Below, piece after piece: positions 63,441-64,000 of a stretch of 64,000 bases of DNA (the first letter of the stretch is position 1; each line of letters begins with the position of its first letter). Made by a program: the position numbers and the translations under genes. The notes beneath the pieces were generated by a model. That model saw only the letters and a program-made list of their open reading frames with translations. It had not been told where the DNA came from and made no database searches. Source of the DNA: an uncultured Litoreibacter sp. (GTDB taxonomy: Bacteria > Pseudomonadota > Alphaproteobacteria > Rhodobacterales > Rhodobacteraceae). The stretch spans positions 1-64,000 of the forward strand of contig CANMWQ010000005.1 in NCBI GenBank assembly GCA_947501685.1, read 5' to 3'.

Positions 63441-63758
63441 ATGATTGATTGGACCCGCGTGACAGAGCTGCGTCAGGATTTTGGCGAAGACGATTTCGCC
63501 GAGATTGCGGCGATGTTCCTGTCAGAGGTGCAGGCCAAGCTGGCTGAGATGCAAGCGCAACCTTCCGCACACCCGTCAGAGGATTTTCATTTCGTCAAAG
63601 GTAGCGCGGCCAATCTGGGGTTTGAGAAGCTCTATCACGCATGCTCCGCGGCGGAGCGTGAGGCGCAGGCGGATAGCGTGCAGAACCTTGTTGAAATTTT
63701 TCACGCGTCCAAGCTCGAATTTTTGACAAAGACCGGGATCACGCTGGAAGCCGCCTAG
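63441..63758 (+). CDS. single-domain Hpt phosphotransfer protein
   Basis: A 105-residue helical protein with the Hpt signature HFVKGSAANLG; H50 is the predicted phosphorylated histidine. It is divergent from the receiver-PP2C gene and may pass phosphate to or from it. Start at 63441 follows CAGG; GTG at 63432 adds three residues. Confidence 0.88.
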   Translation: MIDWTRVTELRQDFGEDDFAEIAAMFLSEVQAKLAEMQAQPSAHPSEDFHFVKGSAANLGFEKLYHACSAAEREAQADSVQNLVEIFHASKLEFLTKTGITLEAA

Positions 63759-63761
63759 CGG

Positions 63762-64000
63762 CTAGATCAGGAATTCGGACAGGACGGGGTCATTGGTGAT
63801 GTCACGGTGATCGAACCCGGCCTTGGCCATCCGGGCGAACAGGTCGTCAAATGTCCCGGCCTCCCGCGTTTCGATCCCGATCAGCACGGTCCCGAAGTTC
63901 CGCGCGGATTTCTTGAGATATTCGAACCGCGCAATGTCGTCATCTGGCCCGAGCAGATCCAGAAACTCCCGCAGCGCGCCGGGGCGTTGTGGCATGCGCA
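63762..64000 (-). CDS. ilvA: threonine ammonia-lyase, C-terminal part (partial)
   Basis: The last ~78 codons of a minus-strand gene cut by the window edge. The sequence [13 protein letters not shown] and [19 protein letters not shown] matches the C-terminal regulatory (ACT-like) domain of biosynthetic threonine deaminase. The catalytic PLP part lies beyond 64000. It converges on the Hpt gene with 3 bp between stops. Confidence 0.8.
   Translation of the reverse strand, partial: RMPQRPGALREFLDLLGPDDDIARFEYLKKSARNFGTVLIGIETREAGTFDDLFARMAKAGFDHRDITNDPVLSEFLI

Noticed and set aside
1-64000. tRNA, rRNA or CRISPR array
   Set aside because: No cloverleaf-like segment, rRNA sequence or regularly spaced repeat array was seen in any gap; the only regular repeats are the three CGTACACA copies.

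Overview
The window looks like the chromosome of a Roseobacter-group alphaproteobacterium (Rhodobacterales). The sequence is GC-rich, start codons are often GTG, and genes are packed with many 4-bp ATGA/GTGA overlaps. The gene set fits this group: a MarR/OmpR pair like PetP/PetR, a DUF2794 protein, DMT exporters, an HDAC-like deacetylase with xseB, ispA and dxs, and a large myo-inositol locus. No tRNA, rRNA, CRISPR array, prophage or complete transposon was found. The only mobile trace is the right end of an IS3-family element at bases 1-77.

Layout. 1-77: IS3 remnant. 99-2875 (minus): secreted DUF7282 protein, ECF sigma factor, RskA-like anti-sigma factor and exported DUF4198 protein, with a shared candidate promoter motif. 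2876-3803: non-coding. 3804-10174: sugar-uptake island with an AraA/fucose-isomerase-family enzyme, a convergent AraC regulator and a CUT2 ABC transporter. 10830-12260: MscS channel. 12486-18095: leuC, leuD, two extra genes and leuB (leucine synthesis), then a DMT exporter. 19186-34066: inositol island, made of a LacI regulator, TIM-barrel protein, ABC importer (order binding protein, permease, single-domain ATPase), small membrane protein and iolB (plus); an aldolase, a second IolB-family gene, iolC and iolD (minus); iolG, iolE and a second dehydrogenase (plus); and a second LacI regulator (minus). The palindrome TTGCAACCGGTTGCAA lies in the iolD/iolG divergent promoter, and 15 of its 16 bases recur upstream of the second LacI gene.

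34167-46936: a lipid-exporter-like ABC protein with a 140-residue C-terminal extension, asd, a beta-carbonic anhydrase, leucyl aminopeptidase, an NlpC/P60 peptidase, DUF2794, a divergent DUF4198/HupE pair whose start codons overlap, a DMT exporter and ilvE. 47097-52361 (plus): petP-petR-like pair, HDAC-like deacetylase, xseB, ispA and dxs (isoprenoid precursors). 52358-61427 (minus): a bacterial voltage-gated sodium channel, an RNA methyltransferase, two ABC exporter half-transporters, then LysE exporter, CCA-type nucleotidyltransferase, CoA pyrophosphatase and Hsp33. 61559-64000: a NUDIX hydrolase, a receiver-PP2C phosphatase, a single-domain Hpt protein and the C-terminal end of ilvA, cut by the window edge.

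How the parts work together. The inositol island carries uptake and most steps from inositol to the aldolase: IolG oxidation, IolE dehydration, IolD ring opening, IolB isomerisation, IolC phosphorylation and aldol cleavage. No iolA is present. The most unusual features are the two diverged IolB-family proteins in one locus, the two DUF4198 paralogues in different partnerships (ECF sigma module and HupE metal permease), the ABC C-terminal extension and the sodium channel. I see no clearly new defence or biosynthetic system.
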